From assembly GCF_000174755.1 (NCBI RefSeq), contig NZ_ACLQ01000035.1, forward strand, positions 186,001 to 250,000: a stretch of 64,000 nucleotides of DNA, written 5' to 3'. This DNA comes from Capnocytophaga gingivalis ATCC 33624. Its GTDB lineage: Bacteria; Bacteroidota; Bacteroidia; Flavobacteriales; Flavobacteriaceae. The notes below the pieces were generated by a model. That model saw only the letters and a list, made by a program, of their open reading frames with translations, was not told where the DNA came from and did no database searches. The position numbers were made by a program, and so were the translations under genes. Shown here one piece after another: positions 25,390 to 34,055 of this stretch; positions within the stretch are counted from its first letter, which is position 1, and each line of letters begins with the position of its first letter.

Positions 25390-26124
25390 TTATTCTATTT
25401 GGTTTACTATTTTATAATGATGGCCTTGTAAGTATTGTAAGAGCCTCTCAAGCACCCTAAGGGTACGTTCTGAAGTATCATGCATTAGGATAATATTACC
25501 TTGTGACAGCTTGGATACGATACGCTTAAACAGCCTTTCCTCATCCTTAATCACTGTATCCAACGAACGAATATCCCAACCTACTACTTTTTTATTTGTC
25601 TGTATTGCCGCTTTTGCTATATGCGGATTAGTAATCCCATAGGGTGGACGAAAATAAGGAGTAGTTACCCTTTCCTTTGCCAATATATTATCTACACGCT
25701 GTATCTCACAGATCATAGTAGCGGTGGAGGCAAAACAGTTTTGAGGAATATGACTGTAGGTATGGTTGCCTATCAGATGTCCTTCTTCCTTAATTCGCTG
25801 GAGAATCTGAGGATGTTTTTCTACTTGATATCCTATACAAAAGAAAACTGCCTTAGCTTCATAGCGCTTGAGCAAATCCAAAAATCGAGGTGTAAGTTCG
25901 GTAGGGCCATCATCAAAAGTGAGCACTACCTGCTTGACCTTTCTATTCTTTAAGTGATAAATAGTTGGAATAAAATAAGACAATCGAATATCAAACACTC
26001 CCCAAGAGAGTATTCCAACAAAAAGCAGTATCACCCCAAGGTAATACCACCATCCTTGATGCAAATAATAACCTATCCCTATACCAAGGGCTAAGAAGAG
26101 GCAGTTATAGGTATGTTTGGTCAT
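25390..26124 (-). CDS. Polysaccharide deacetylase (NodB-type, carbohydrate esterase 4)
   Basis: A 244-residue protein with two hydrophobic N-terminal segments (about 8-40) anchoring it to the inner membrane, then a NodB domain at 62-240. The motif 1 aspartates are in LTFDDGP, the zinc histidines in GNHTYSH, the catalytic arginine/proline motif in YFRPPYG and the later motif in LMHDTSE. It should remove acetyl groups from an N-acetylated glycan such as peptidoglycan or an exopolysaccharide. The stop of the upstream reductase gene is 1 nt away, so the two share a transcript. Confidence 0.9.
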   Translation of the reverse strand: MTKHTYNCLFLALGIGIGYYLHQGWWYYLGVILLFVGILSWGVFDIRLSYFIPTIYHLKNRKVKQVVLTFDDGPTELTPRFLDLLKRYEAKAVFFCIGYQVEKHPQILQRIKEEGHLIGNHTYSHIPQNCFASTATMICEIQRVDNILAKERVTTPYFRPPYGITNPHIAKAAIQTNKKVVGWDIRSLDTVIKDEERLFKRIVSKLSQGNIILMHDTSERTLRVLERLLQYLQGHHYKIVNQIE

Positions 26125-26125
26125 T

Positions 26126-28294
26126 TTAAAAACAATCTACTAAAAATTGTCCACTGGCTTTATAATATGCTGTCGAAAAAGGCATAGATTCATCTATCCA
26201 CTGGGCTACATCCTTATACATAGATAACATACCACAGATCATGATCACTCCCCCTGTATCCAAAGTCTCTTTGACAAATGCAGCATCTCTCTTAAGCAAA
26301 TCAGTCACATATCTCTTTTCATCTTGCTCTCTTGAAAAGATAAAATGGTATTCTCTTAACTTTCCTTTTCTTTTTTGCTCATCAAAAAAAGCACTATATT
26401 CCTTGGATTTGTCATTATTATGCCCAAATCCGGCATATATATGGAGCTCTTTGTTTTTATTCTGATCAACCATTCCTAAAAAAGGAGCAATCCCTGTTCC
26501 GCAACTAATAAAAATCACCTTTTTAGCCTCCTTAGGTATATGGAAAGAGGGATTTGAAATAATGCGTGCCTTCAACTGCTGCCCTTTCTGCAAATGATAC
26601 AGATAGTTAGACCCCAATCCATGTGGATGTAGCTTCACAGTAAGCTGTATTTGTCCCCCTACTTTTCCTATCGAATAGAGGCGTTCCTGCTTGCCATCTG
26701 GATAAATAGCTAAAAGATCTCCAGAAGTATATTTTTTATTTGTCTGCAATTGTAGGGTAAATATATGTCCCTCTTCTGTTTCTTTAATGGTATTGAGAAC
26801 TTTTAGAGAGAACAAAGGCGCTCTTTCTCCCTCATAAGAACTCTTCTGCTCACTTAGGAGAAGTTCACTATGTGTATTCCAACTCTTTACCCACTCCAGA
26901 AACTCTTCTATAGATTGATCATTAACTGTATACAGGGGCAAGAAAGGTTGCGCCCATGATTGCCCCTTGAGTTCTTGGTCTATAGCCTTAGCAAAAGCAC
27001 AGTAATCTGGATAGAGCTTAGAGCCAAAACCTACCACAGTATAGGACATTTGCTCCTGTGGTATACTATGGAGCAAAGAAAGAAACCTATCGGCATTACT
27101 CGGCGGATTCCCCACACCATAGGTGGAGGTAAATATAAGTAAATGACTTCCTTTAGGATAGGTCTGGTAGCTATTGAGAGGGGTAAGATAAGCCTTCTTT
27201 CCCAAATTCTGCAACTGAATAAGAACCTTTTGGGCTATCACAAGGGTATTCCCCCCCTCTGAACCATAGAGTATGATGTACTCAGCCTCGGTAGGAGTGC
27301 AAGTATTGCGTACCTTTACCGACTTGCGAGAGAAGGTGATGGCAAATCCTGTATAGATAAAGAAGAGCATGCCCACACAGGAAAACACCAAAACTGCCGC
27401 CCACCACACACTGGTACGCCCTGTGTGTAAATCCTTACAGAAACGAGCAAAAACCTGTGTCTTAGAATAAGTAATCTCGCTGAGCACATTTCCCGTGAAC
27501 TGACTCACTACCAGCTCCTTATCCTTGAGCTTTACCAAATAAGTATCTTCAGGAGTGGTATCGAAAGGAAACTCTACGCTCACCACCTTGTCCAAAGTGA
27601 TCTGCTTAAATATAGCTATCTGTTGTACATCCATAGGGTCTTCTCCGTCATAGGCTTCCTCTATGGCATAATCTACCTGATGATTTGCCTCTATTTTTGC
27701 CCCTAAGAAACGATTGTATACAAGATAAGTACCTGTAAGCCCTAATATTAGCAAAGGAATAAGCACCCATTTACCCAAAAGAGTATGATAGTAGCGAGAG
27801 AACCCATCTTTCACTGTCTTTTTAAAGAAATTCTTAGCCCCATTTTGCTTCTTAAAGATTAATATAAGCCCCGAAACAGAACTAAAAACTAAGAATAGTG
27901 CTATGAATCCCATAATAATACGCCCTACATTCTTCAATTCCAAAGAGCGATGTAGAGAAACCATTTTCTTAACAAAAGCAGACTTTTCTTCAATCTTTCC
28001 CAATACCTTTCCTGTAAGGGGATCTATATGAGCATTCACCTCTTTTCCTTCCATATCTGTAGCCTTGATCACAGCAAAGCCTCGTGGATCTATAGTAAGA
28101 GAGCTGACATCGACATAAGCACTCTTCACTCCAACTATGGATTGCGCTAAGGTAATTTGATCAAGATTCTCTGCTCTATAAGAGGGATATTGCCGATCTA
28201 TATTATTGATTCCTATGACAATCCCTGTTACAGCTGCCAAAGCAAAGAATACAGAGGCTACAATAGCCAATAGTAAATGGATATAACGTATCAT
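26126..28294 (-). CDS. PepSY membrane domain - flavodoxin - ferredoxin reductase fusion (membrane flavoreductase)
   Basis: A 722-residue three-part protein. Residues 1-340 form a PepSY-associated membrane module with about four transmembrane helices and heme-compatible histidines (SLHRSLELK, YYHTLLGKW, KDLHTGRTS). Residues 345-470 are a flavodoxin domain (LYGSEGGNT, TSTYGVGNPP, VVGFGSKLY) and 500-722 an FAD/NADPH reductase (ERLYSIGK, ISCGTGIAPFLG, ending in the aromatic-containing tail). Such fusions move electrons from NADPH across the inner membrane, often to reduce ferric siderophores. Its start overlaps the DUF479 gene stop by one base (TAATG). Confidence 0.85.
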   Translation of the reverse strand: MIRYIHLLLAIVASVFFALAAVTGIVIGINNIDRQYPSYRAENLDQITLAQSIVGVKSAYVDVSSLTIDPRGFAVIKATDMEGKEVNAHIDPLTGKVLGKIEEKSAFVKKMVSLHRSLELKNVGRIIMGFIALFLVFSSVSGLILIFKKQNGAKNFFKKTVKDGFSRYYHTLLGKWVLIPLLILGLTGTYLVYNRFLGAKIEANHQVDYAIEEAYDGEDPMDVQQIAIFKQITLDKVVSVEFPFDTTPEDTYLVKLKDKELVVSQFTGNVLSEITYSKTQVFARFCKDLHTGRTSVWWAAVLVFSCVGMLFFIYTGFAITFSRKSVKVRNTCTPTEAEYIILYGSEGGNTLVIAQKVLIQLQNLGKKAYLTPLNSYQTYPKGSHLLIFTSTYGVGNPPSNADRFLSLLHSIPQEQMSYTVVGFGSKLYPDYCAFAKAIDQELKGQSWAQPFLPLYTVNDQSIEEFLEWVKSWNTHSELLLSEQKSSYEGERAPLFSLKVLNTIKETEEGHIFTLQLQTNKKYTSGDLLAIYPDGKQERLYSIGKVGGQIQLTVKLHPHGLGSNYLYHLQKGQQLKARIISNPSFHIPKEAKKVIFISCGTGIAPFLGMVDQNKNKELHIYAGFGHNNDKSKEYSAFFDEQKRKGKLREYHFIFSREQDEKRYVTDLLKRDAAFVKETLDTGGVIMICGMLSMYKDVAQWIDESMPFSTAYYKASGQFLVDCF

Positions 28295-28920
28295 TAGTTT
28301 TGAATTTCAGGTTTTGAATTTTGAGTTTCTAAAAATTGATAATCAGATTTTTTATCTACAAATTCTTGCAATTGAGTAAAAAATGGGAGAAATTCCTCTT
28401 CAAAAAGAGACTCTTCCGCTTGTAGGGAGGTTATTGCATACTGCATCTGAGAACGAAAGTCAGTGCGCTTATCCATCTGATAGAGAATTTGAGCAAGACC
28501 TGAGTAACTTTGGTAGGCTTTGAGCCAATTATCTCGCATCATATAGCTGGCAATGGACTGCATTTGCGGGTTTAACACCTCCTTTTTCTCTTGTATAAGG
28601 GTATAAAAACGCTCAATATAGCCATCTAAATCCTCTGTTGAGAAGTTTTTCCAGTGTTTAGTCAAGAAATAGTCATAAAAAACATCAGTAATCACTCCTG
28701 CATAATGTCCATAAAAAGGCACCAACCTCTTTTTACTTTGTCGAAAAAGTGGATGGGCATCTGTAAAAGTATCTATCTGTCTATGTAGAAGAATCCCTCG
28801 TTGTACTTCTTTAGGATAGTTCAAATACTGTTTTCCTCGCACAGTATCCCCCATAAAGTTCCCTAATTTTAGTAAATCATCCCCTTCTCCTGATAAAAAA
28901 ATATGCGCTAAAAAATTCAT
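28294..28920 (-). CDS. DUF479 / acyl-carrier-protein phosphodiesterase-like (AcpH-like) protein
   Basis: A 208-residue protein beginning MNFLAHIFLSG, the hallmark of the AcpH/DUF479 family, an HD-like metallohydrolase that removes phosphopantetheine from holo-ACP in E. coli. The conserved GNFMGDTVRG, LHRQIDTFTDAHP and HYAGVITDVFYDYFL words (the first two within residues 25-60) provide the metal ligands. The C-terminal dozen residues are encoded by a 7-nt-period array and are not part of the family core, so the array appears to have supplied a new tail and stop codon. The ATG at 28918-28920 is the family start. Confidence 0.85.
   Translation of the reverse strand: MNFLAHIFLSGEGDDLLKLGNFMGDTVRGKQYLNYPKEVQRGILLHRQIDTFTDAHPLFRQSKKRLVPFYGHYAGVITDVFYDYFLTKHWKNFSTEDLDGYIERFYTLIQEKKEVLNPQMQSIASYMMRDNWLKAYQSYSGLAQILYQMDKRTDFRSQMQYAITSLQAEESLFEEEFLPFFTQLQEFVDKKSDYQFLETQNSKPEIQN
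28298..28332. repeat. Heptad-period array (5 units) inside a coding 3' end
   Basis: Units TTTTGAA, TTTCAGG, TTTTGAA, TTTTGAG and TTTCTAA occupy the last codons of the DUF479 gene, two bases from its stop codon. It is the clearest case of such an array lying in coding sequence. Confidence 0.75.
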
Positions 28921-28925
28921 CTTCA

Positions 28926-28994
28926 ATGATTAATGATTAATGATTAACGAATTATGAAATAATCATTATTGGCGTTAATCATTAATCATTACTA
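28926..28994. repeat. Double heptad-period array
   Basis: Four units at 28926-28953 (ATGATTA three times, then ACGAATT) and three at 28974-28994 (GTTAATC, ATTAATC, ATTACTA). The second part includes the stop codon of the upstream minus-strand gene. About 24 nt in the middle (28960-28985) closely resemble 455-478 near pyrC, both reading AATCATTA, TGGC, TTAATCATTA. Confidence 0.75.
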
Positions 28995-29651
28995 TTTATC
29001 TTTAACAATCACAAAACGGGCTTTGTAACCTGTCAGAAGAGCCCACGTTTGGTTGATAAGGACTTGATTATTATCATCTATCACGCGGAACTCGGCCGTA
29101 TTAGGGCCATAGAGCCCTTGATTGAGAGCTTTGATTTCTATTTTATTAAACCCTACCTTTAGGGGAATATGTAGGCGCTGATAGTCGCCCCTGAGATACA
29201 CATTGCTTATAACCAATTCATCGTTGAGGTATATATCCACTAAGTCCCCATCCACATCGGCATAGTCCCTACAGAAGATTCCCACTGCATCGGCTGTGCT
29301 GTTGAATTCCCCATAGGACTTATCTCCTCTGAGAGCAGAAAGGTCTTGCTCTTTATCTAGCTTCAGGTCGGTCTGGCTCTGTGGAAGGGTAAATTCTTTC
29401 TTGTCGTACTGTTTACGATATTGCCCTGTGAAGTCCACCCCTTTATCCTCTGAAGAAAAAGATGGAGTAGGGTGATCTTTCTGATAGTTCTTTAGCCAAG
29501 AAGATACTTCTGAGGTTTTTTCCTCACTACCTTTAGGCTGTTGAGGTGCTTCTTTCTTGGGCACAAGGATAAATTTCCCTGAAGAGAGTTTTTCAGGTTG
29601 CCCATATAGCTGGATAGAAAAGACAAAGAATAAAAATAAAAATGTTCTCAT
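28992..29651 (-). CDS. Exported protein of unknown function
   Basis: A 219-residue protein with a signal peptide (residues 1-18, ending QLYGQ). The middle (about 25-110) is Lys/Glu/Ser-rich and probably disordered; the C-terminal 110 residues form a beta-rich domain with DYADVDGDLVDIYLNDEL, an acidic loop reminiscent of a calcium-binding segment, and NKIEIKALNQG. I do not recognise a named family. It could be a periplasmic or secreted glycan- or calcium-binding protein, but that is a guess. It lies downstream of the lipocalin-like gene, separated by a terminator. Confidence 0.65.
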   Translation of the reverse strand: MRTFLFLFFVFSIQLYGQPEKLSSGKFILVPKKEAPQQPKGSEEKTSEVSSWLKNYQKDHPTPSFSSEDKGVDFTGQYRKQYDKKEFTLPQSQTDLKLDKEQDLSALRGDKSYGEFNSTADAVGIFCRDYADVDGDLVDIYLNDELVISNVYLRGDYQRLHIPLKVGFNKIEIKALNQGLYGPNTAEFRVIDDNNQVLINQTWALLTGYKARFVIVKDK

Positions 29652-29683
29652 ATAAGGGGAACGAGCAAAAATTATGCCAAATA

Positions 29684-29718
29684 AAAGGGCTGCCTAAAGT
29701 ATTCTCTGGCAGCCCTTT
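29684..29718 (-). terminator. Terminator of the lipocalin-like gene
   Basis: 11-bp stem AAAGGGCTGCC / GGCAGCCCTTT with a 13-nt loop; on the minus strand it is followed by TTTTAT just after the lipocalin-like gene. Confidence 0.88.
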
Positions 29719-29726
29719 ATTAGGAA

Positions 29727-30116
29727 TTATTTTTTCTTTATCAGGATAAGGTTTGAAGTGAACTTCTGTCCTCCCATCTCCGCTGTATCTGTAATGGTTA
29801 GGGTATCTCCTTTGACAGCGTAGTAGCTGCGCTCTATACGTCCTGTCTCATTAGTTACTTTTAGACTATCCTTGGTAGCCTTGTAGGCTAAGTGGAAGAC
29901 AGTCTCCTTACAATCAGCCTGAGGCATGAAAGTGTGATAAGTGATAGAATCCTTCCCGAAGTTAAGATAGGTCTTCTTAGTGCAATCATCCAAGGGTTGT
30001 TGTTTCCCATTTACAGTGATACTCTCCATTCTCCAATCTCCTGAAAGAGAGCCTTTTTTGTCAGAACAAGCACTTAGTAGTGCTAAAAGGGCAGTGATGC
30101 CTATAAGTCTTCTCAT
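29727..30116 (-). CDS. Lipocalin-like lipoprotein
   Basis: A 129-residue lipoprotein: signal peptide with lipobox LSAC (Cys17), then a small beta-barrel-like domain starting SGDWRMESITVNGK and carrying alternating strands to the end (LTITDTAEMGG, KFTSNLILIKKK). This pattern fits the lipocalin-like family common in Bacteroidota, where most members have no known ligand. It is probably periplasmic or attached to the outer membrane. It has its own promoter and terminator. Confidence 0.75.
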   Translation of the reverse strand: MRRLIGITALLALLSACSDKKGSLSGDWRMESITVNGKQQPLDDCTKKTYLNFGKDSITYHTFMPQADCKETVFHLAYKATKDSLKVTNETGRIERSYYAVKGDTLTITDTAEMGGQKFTSNLILIKKK

Positions 30117-30133
30117 GAATGTAATTTTAAGTG

Positions 30134-30141
30134 CAAATGTA
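30134..30141 (-). promoter_or_regulatory. Bacteroidota -7 element for the lipocalin-like gene
   Basis: TACATTTG on the minus strand, 17 nt upstream of the ATG; no clear -33 TTG. Confidence 0.5.
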
Positions 30142-30204
30142 CAGCTTTTCTTTGAATTGACCTAAAAAAATAAAATAAATCTTTTTAGTCTCGTGAAAAT
30201 GTAG

Positions 30205-30212
30205 TACTTTTG
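30205..30212 (+). promoter_or_regulatory. Bacteroidota -7 element for the DUF2520 gene
   Basis: TACTTTTG, 17 nt before the ATG; divergent from the lipocalin-like gene. Confidence 0.6.
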
Positions 30213-30229
30213 GCATTTGTTTGCTATTG

Positions 30230-30985
30230 ATGAAAAAAGTAGTCCTATTAGGAGGAGGGAATGTAGCCTACCACTTAGCTAAAAAGCTAAGTCAAAGTAC
30301 TGAATATCAGCTTATACAGATATACAACCGCAGTCCCCTATCCCATGAGTTTGATACCATTCCTGTGAAGAAGACCTCCCTAATGGAGGCGCTACTCCCT
30401 GCCGATATTTACATTCTTTCGGTAAAAGACCAGGCGATTGCGCCTTTGTCTTCCTCTCTTCCTTTTGAAGGACGATTGGTAGTACATACCTCTGGCAGTG
30501 TCCCTATGAAGGACTTAAGTGATAGGCAACGGAGAGGAGTATGCTACCCCTTACAATCTTTTTCCAAAGAACAAGAAATAGATTTTTCCAAAATCCCCTT
30601 TTGTTTGGAAACTGAAGAAGCCAGTGATTTTGACCTTTTGAAAGGTTTGGCTAAGGAATTTTCTCCCAAGTGCTATGCTATAGATAGCCTCCAGCGGCAG
30701 TATTTGCATGTAGCTGCTGTCTTTTTGAATAATTTTGCCAACCACATGTGGTATCTTAGTCAGCAGCTTTGCTCTAACCAGCAGATCCCTTTTGAGCTAC
30801 TCCAGCCGCTACTGGAAGAGACCTGTCGCAAGGGATTACAACACAATTTCTTCGAAGGACAAACAGGACCTGCCAAGCGTGGCGATAGAACAGTGATAGA
30901 GAAACATTTACAACTGTTACAAGGTATAGAAAAAGACATTTACAAAGATATATCAACCTCTATATTAACAACTTATGGACAATAA
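30230..30985 (+). CDS. Rossmann-fold and DUF2520 domain protein
   Basis: A 251-residue protein resembling NADP-dependent pyrroline-5-carboxylate or ketopantoate reductases: an N-terminal Rossmann domain with VVLLGGGNVAYHLAKKL (GGGNVA loop at residues 8-13), then the alpha-helical DUF2520 domain. The reaction is not known. The ATG at 30230 fits the family start. It overlaps the following KdsC-like gene by 11 nt, a pairing that recurs in Bacteroidota as far as I know. Confidence 0.85.
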   Translation: MKKVVLLGGGNVAYHLAKKLSQSTEYQLIQIYNRSPLSHEFDTIPVKKTSLMEALLPADIYILSVKDQAIAPLSSSLPFEGRLVVHTSGSVPMKDLSDRQRRGVCYPLQSFSKEQEIDFSKIPFCLETEEASDFDLLKGLAKEFSPKCYAIDSLQRQYLHVAAVFLNNFANHMWYLSQQLCSNQQIPFELLQPLLEETCRKGLQHNFFEGQTGPAKRGDRTVIEKHLQLLQGIEKDIYKDISTSILTTYGQ

Positions 30986-31502
30986 AAATTACAAAGAGCT
31001 CCTCAGGGATATCACCACTTTTATCTTTGATATAGATGGAGTGCTTACCCAATGCCAAGTCTTGGTAACCAATGAAGGAGACTTACTACGTTCGTTCAAT
31101 GTAAAAGATGGCTATGCCATCAAGCAGGCGATCAACCAAGGGTATCGTATCGCTATTATTACAGGAGGGAACAACATTGGTACCCGCCTGAGATTCGAAC
31201 AATTAGGCGTAACTGATGTATATATGGCCAACCACCTCAAGATAGAACCTCTAAAGGATTATATGGACAAATATAACCTCCATCCCAAGGAAATTCTCTA
31301 TATGGGTGATGATATCCCCGATGTAGCTCCTATGAAGCTTGTCGGCCTCCCTACTTGCCCTCAGGATGCGGTCCCTGAGGTGAAGGCAGTAGCTCGATAT
31401 ATCTCTCATTTGGGAGGTGGCCAAGGTTGTGTAAGAGAGGTCATAGAGCAGGTAATGAAGGTGCAAGGCAAATGGCTAACCGAACTTACTCATAGGCTTT
31501 AG
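30975..31502 (+). CDS. HAD phosphatase, KdsC-like (3-deoxy-D-manno-octulosonate 8-phosphate phosphatase type)
   Basis: A 175-residue HAD hydrolase without a cap domain, the size of KdsC, which forms tetramers. The nucleophile motif is DIDGVLT near residue 19, motif II IITGG, and motif IV MGDDIPDVAPM. KdsC dephosphorylates KDO-8-phosphate in lipopolysaccharide inner core synthesis; with lpxB elsewhere in the window the organism clearly makes lipid A. Related phosphatases act on other sugar acids, so the substrate is likely but not certain. Its start lies inside the end of the DUF2520 gene. Confidence 0.88.
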   Translation: MDNKNYKELLRDITTFIFDIDGVLTQCQVLVTNEGDLLRSFNVKDGYAIKQAINQGYRIAIITGGNNIGTRLRFEQLGVTDVYMANHLKIEPLKDYMDKYNLHPKEILYMGDDIPDVAPMKLVGLPTCPQDAVPEVKAVARYISHLGGGQGCVREVIEQVMKVQGKWLTELTHRL

Positions 31503-31522
31503 GTGATCCCAAAAATAATTTG

Positions 31523-31530
31523 TACCTTTG
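31523..31530 (+). promoter_or_regulatory. Bacteroidota -7 element for the class IV aminotransferase homologue
   Basis: TACCTTTG, 23 nt before the ATG. Confidence 0.6.
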
Positions 31531-31553
31531 TGCTTATATAATTTTGTAACTAA

Positions 31554-32396
31554 ATGATAAACTATAACGGAGAAATACAACAAACCTCCCCTGCTCTTTC
31601 GGCTAAAAATCGCGGTTTCCTCTATGGAGATGGCGTCTTTGACCTTGTTAAATATGTAGAAGGAAAACTTATCTTCTGGGAGGAACACTACCTTAGGCTA
31701 ATGGCTACCATGCGTATCTCACGTATGGATATCCCCGATAGCTTTACCCTTGAGTTCTTGGAGAGTGAAATCCAAAAAACTATCCAAGGTAATGCCCTTT
31801 CCGGCAAGCCTGTGCTAGTACGTACCACGATCTCTCGCAAGGAAGGGGGCGGATATACCCCACAGAGCCAAGAAGTGAACTATTGTATGGATATAGAAGG
31901 GATTACTACACCTTTCTACCAAAACCTTAACATCCCTTACGAAGTAGAACTTTTCAAGGATTACTATACTCAGGCTGACTTACTCTCTACGCTTAATACA
32001 ACCAATCGAATGCTCCATATTATCGGAAGTGTTTTTGCCAAGGAGAATGATTATCAGAACTGTATCCTAATGAATACTCAGAAGAATGTTGTTAGCTTCC
32101 TGGATGGTAACCTCTTCTTAGTTTTTGGAAACCAAATAGTAACTCCTCCTCTATCCGATGGAGCCCCCAATGGGATTACTCGTAAGAAACTAATAGAAGC
32201 GCTTGGAAAAACAGAGGATTTCTCCTTGGAAGAGCGCAGTGTCTCTCCTTTTGAATTGCAAAAGGCAGATGAACTTTTCCTTACCAATACCCGTGAAGGA
32301 ATACAGTCTGTAACCAAATACCGCAAGAAAGAATTTCCTAACACTATAGCTGTCAAACTATTAGGAAAACTAAATACTCTTGCCCGATTAGGATAG
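31554..32396 (+). CDS. Class IV aminotransferase homologue lacking the PLP lysine (probable pseudoenzyme)
   Basis: A 280-residue protein of the fold-type IV PLP family (branched-chain aminotransferase, aminodeoxychorismate lyase). The start NGEIQQTS, RGFLYGDGVFD (residues 20-30) and the phosphate-contacting ITRKKLIEALG are intact. However, where the family has the PLP-binding lysine in a word like IKTTNK or LKHLNR, this protein reads LNTTNR with Asn148 (codon AAT at 31995-31997), and the glutamate that normally precedes the GNLF word is Ser181 (AGC at 32094-32096). Both changes should abolish ordinary PLP catalysis, yet the frame is intact over its full length. It was placed in the pabC-like group by general similarity. 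Confidence 0.82.
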   Translation: MINYNGEIQQTSPALSAKNRGFLYGDGVFDLVKYVEGKLIFWEEHYLRLMATMRISRMDIPDSFTLEFLESEIQKTIQGNALSGKPVLVRTTISRKEGGGYTPQSQEVNYCMDIEGITTPFYQNLNIPYEVELFKDYYTQADLLSTLNTTNRMLHIIGSVFAKENDYQNCILMNTQKNVVSFLDGNLFLVFGNQIVTPPLSDGAPNGITRKKLIEALGKTEDFSLEERSVSPFELQKADELFLTNTREGIQSVTKYRKKEFPNTIAVKLLGKLNTLARLG

Positions 32397-32399
32397 ATT

Positions 32400-34055
32400 A
32401 TGAAACACACTTATTTTATCAAAGCTCTCTGTATCAATATCTTATGCATAGCTTGTGCTCGTATTGGATCTCCTACGGGAGGAGAACAAGACAAGACCCC
32501 TCCAAAAGTATTGCGTACCACTCCGGCGAATGGTTCGTTACACTTTACCGGAAATCATATTCGTATCTATTTTGATGAATATGTGACCCTTAAGGATATC
32601 CGAAAGCAACTAATTATCTCTCCCCCTATGGAGATATTCCCCAATATTACCCCTACAGGGAATGCTTCTAAATATATAGATATCAAGATATTGGACACAC
32701 TAAAACCCAATACTACTTATACTTTCAACTTTGGTAAAAGTATACAGGACAACAACGAGGGAAACCCACTGAATTTCTATACCTATACCTTCTCCACAGG
32801 GGGGTATATAGACTCTCTTTCACTAAAGGGACACATTGTAGATGCTGAAAGTCCCAAAGCGGACAACTATGTAAATGTCATGCTCTATGAAGTAGGGGAG
32901 AAATTCTCCGATTCTGTTGTCTACAAGAAACCGCCTATGTATGTGAGCAATACCCTAGATAGTCTTACCTCCTTCAAGCTCACCCACCTGAAGGCAGGAA
33001 AGTATCTATTGGTTGCTATGAAGGATAAGGACAACAACTATCTATTTGATCCTAAGACAGATAAAATAGGTTTCCATCAAGAATTTATCACCCTTCCGAC
33101 CACAGATAGTTCCTTTGTACTTTCCTTATTCAAGGAAAAACTCCCTATGAAGGTATCCCGCCCTTTCCTTTCGGCGGAAAAGCGTATTAGTATAGGTTAC
33201 CAAGGGGAAAAAGATAGTATCAAGGTTCAGCCCCTTGACCCTCTCCCTGCGGATTTCAAATGGGCTATAACCAAAGAACCTAAGAAGGATACATTATGGC
33301 TATGGTATCACCCTGATATAAAGGACTCCCTAAGACTACAAGTGAAGGGAACTGGAAAGACAGATATTTTTACTGTCAAGTATCGAAAAATGAAGGGAGA
33401 AAAGTTGACCATCTCCAGCGAACACAAAAGCCTCTCCCCTACAGAGGAACAAATTACTTTTCTCTCCAATATCCCTCTGGTTGCTTTCAACCCAAAAGTC
33501 TTGCAAATCAGGGATAAAGATAGTACATTGGTCGATTACAAAGTAGATTTTACTCCCAACTCAGAGAAAGTATCCCTTACCTTTCCTGTGAAAGAAGGGG
33601 AAAAATACCATCTTACGGCTCTAAGTGCCTTTGAGGATTTCTATCACCAGAAGAGTGACACCCTCAAAGAATCTTTTTCTGCCAAGCGGGCTGAGGATTT
33701 TGCTTCTCTAAAAGTCTCTTTCAAGGATTCTTTATCCTTACCTTTTATTATAGAACTTACAGATAAGGACGGAAAGAATGTGCTATACAGTCAATACATA
33801 GAAAAAAGCAGTCCTACTTATCATTTCCCTTACCTGAAGGCAGGGAACTATCTCTTGCGCATTGTAGAGGACAAGAACCACAACAAAAAATGGGATACTG
33901 GAAACTTTCTCCAAAGAAAACAACCAGAAATCATTCGCTACTTTGCTAAAGAAATAGAATTACGTGCCAATTGGGAAGTAGAACAGGATATTTCCTTTGC
34001 CAAACAGGCTGAAGAAAAGCCCAAACAACCCAAAGAAAAATCTGTGAAAGAATGA
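32400..34055 (+). CDS. Lipoprotein with N-terminal SbsA-type Ig-like domain
   Basis: A 551-residue exported lipoprotein: hydrophobic segment ending CIAC (Cys20 region), then an SbsA Ig-like domain (about 30-125; TPPKVLRTTPANGS and RIYFDEYV). The rest is beta-rich, with two prealbumin-like stretches recognisable by KAGKYLLVAMKDKDNNYLFD and KAGNYLLRIVEDKNHNKKWD (key words KAGKYLL and KAGNYLL), both ending in a D-x-D/N-x-N acidic loop. This architecture is common in Bacteroidota; function unknown, location probably periplasmic or surface. Its stop overlaps the MATE gene start by 4 nt. Confidence 0.82.
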   Translation: MKHTYFIKALCINILCIACARIGSPTGGEQDKTPPKVLRTTPANGSLHFTGNHIRIYFDEYVTLKDIRKQLIISPPMEIFPNITPTGNASKYIDIKILDTLKPNTTYTFNFGKSIQDNNEGNPLNFYTYTFSTGGYIDSLSLKGHIVDAESPKADNYVNVMLYEVGEKFSDSVVYKKPPMYVSNTLDSLTSFKLTHLKAGKYLLVAMKDKDNNYLFDPKTDKIGFHQEFITLPTTDSSFVLSLFKEKLPMKVSRPFLSAEKRISIGYQGEKDSIKVQPLDPLPADFKWAITKEPKKDTLWLWYHPDIKDSLRLQVKGTGKTDIFTVKYRKMKGEKLTISSEHKSLSPTEEQITFLSNIPLVAFNPKVLQIRDKDSTLVDYKVDFTPNSEKVSLTFPVKEGEKYHLTALSAFEDFYHQKSDTLKESFSAKRAEDFASLKVSFKDSLSLPFIIELTDKDGKNVLYSQYIEKSSPTYHFPYLKAGNYLLRIVEDKNHNKKWDTGNFLQRKQPEIIRYFAKEIELRANWEVEQDISFAKQAEEKPKQPKEKSVKE

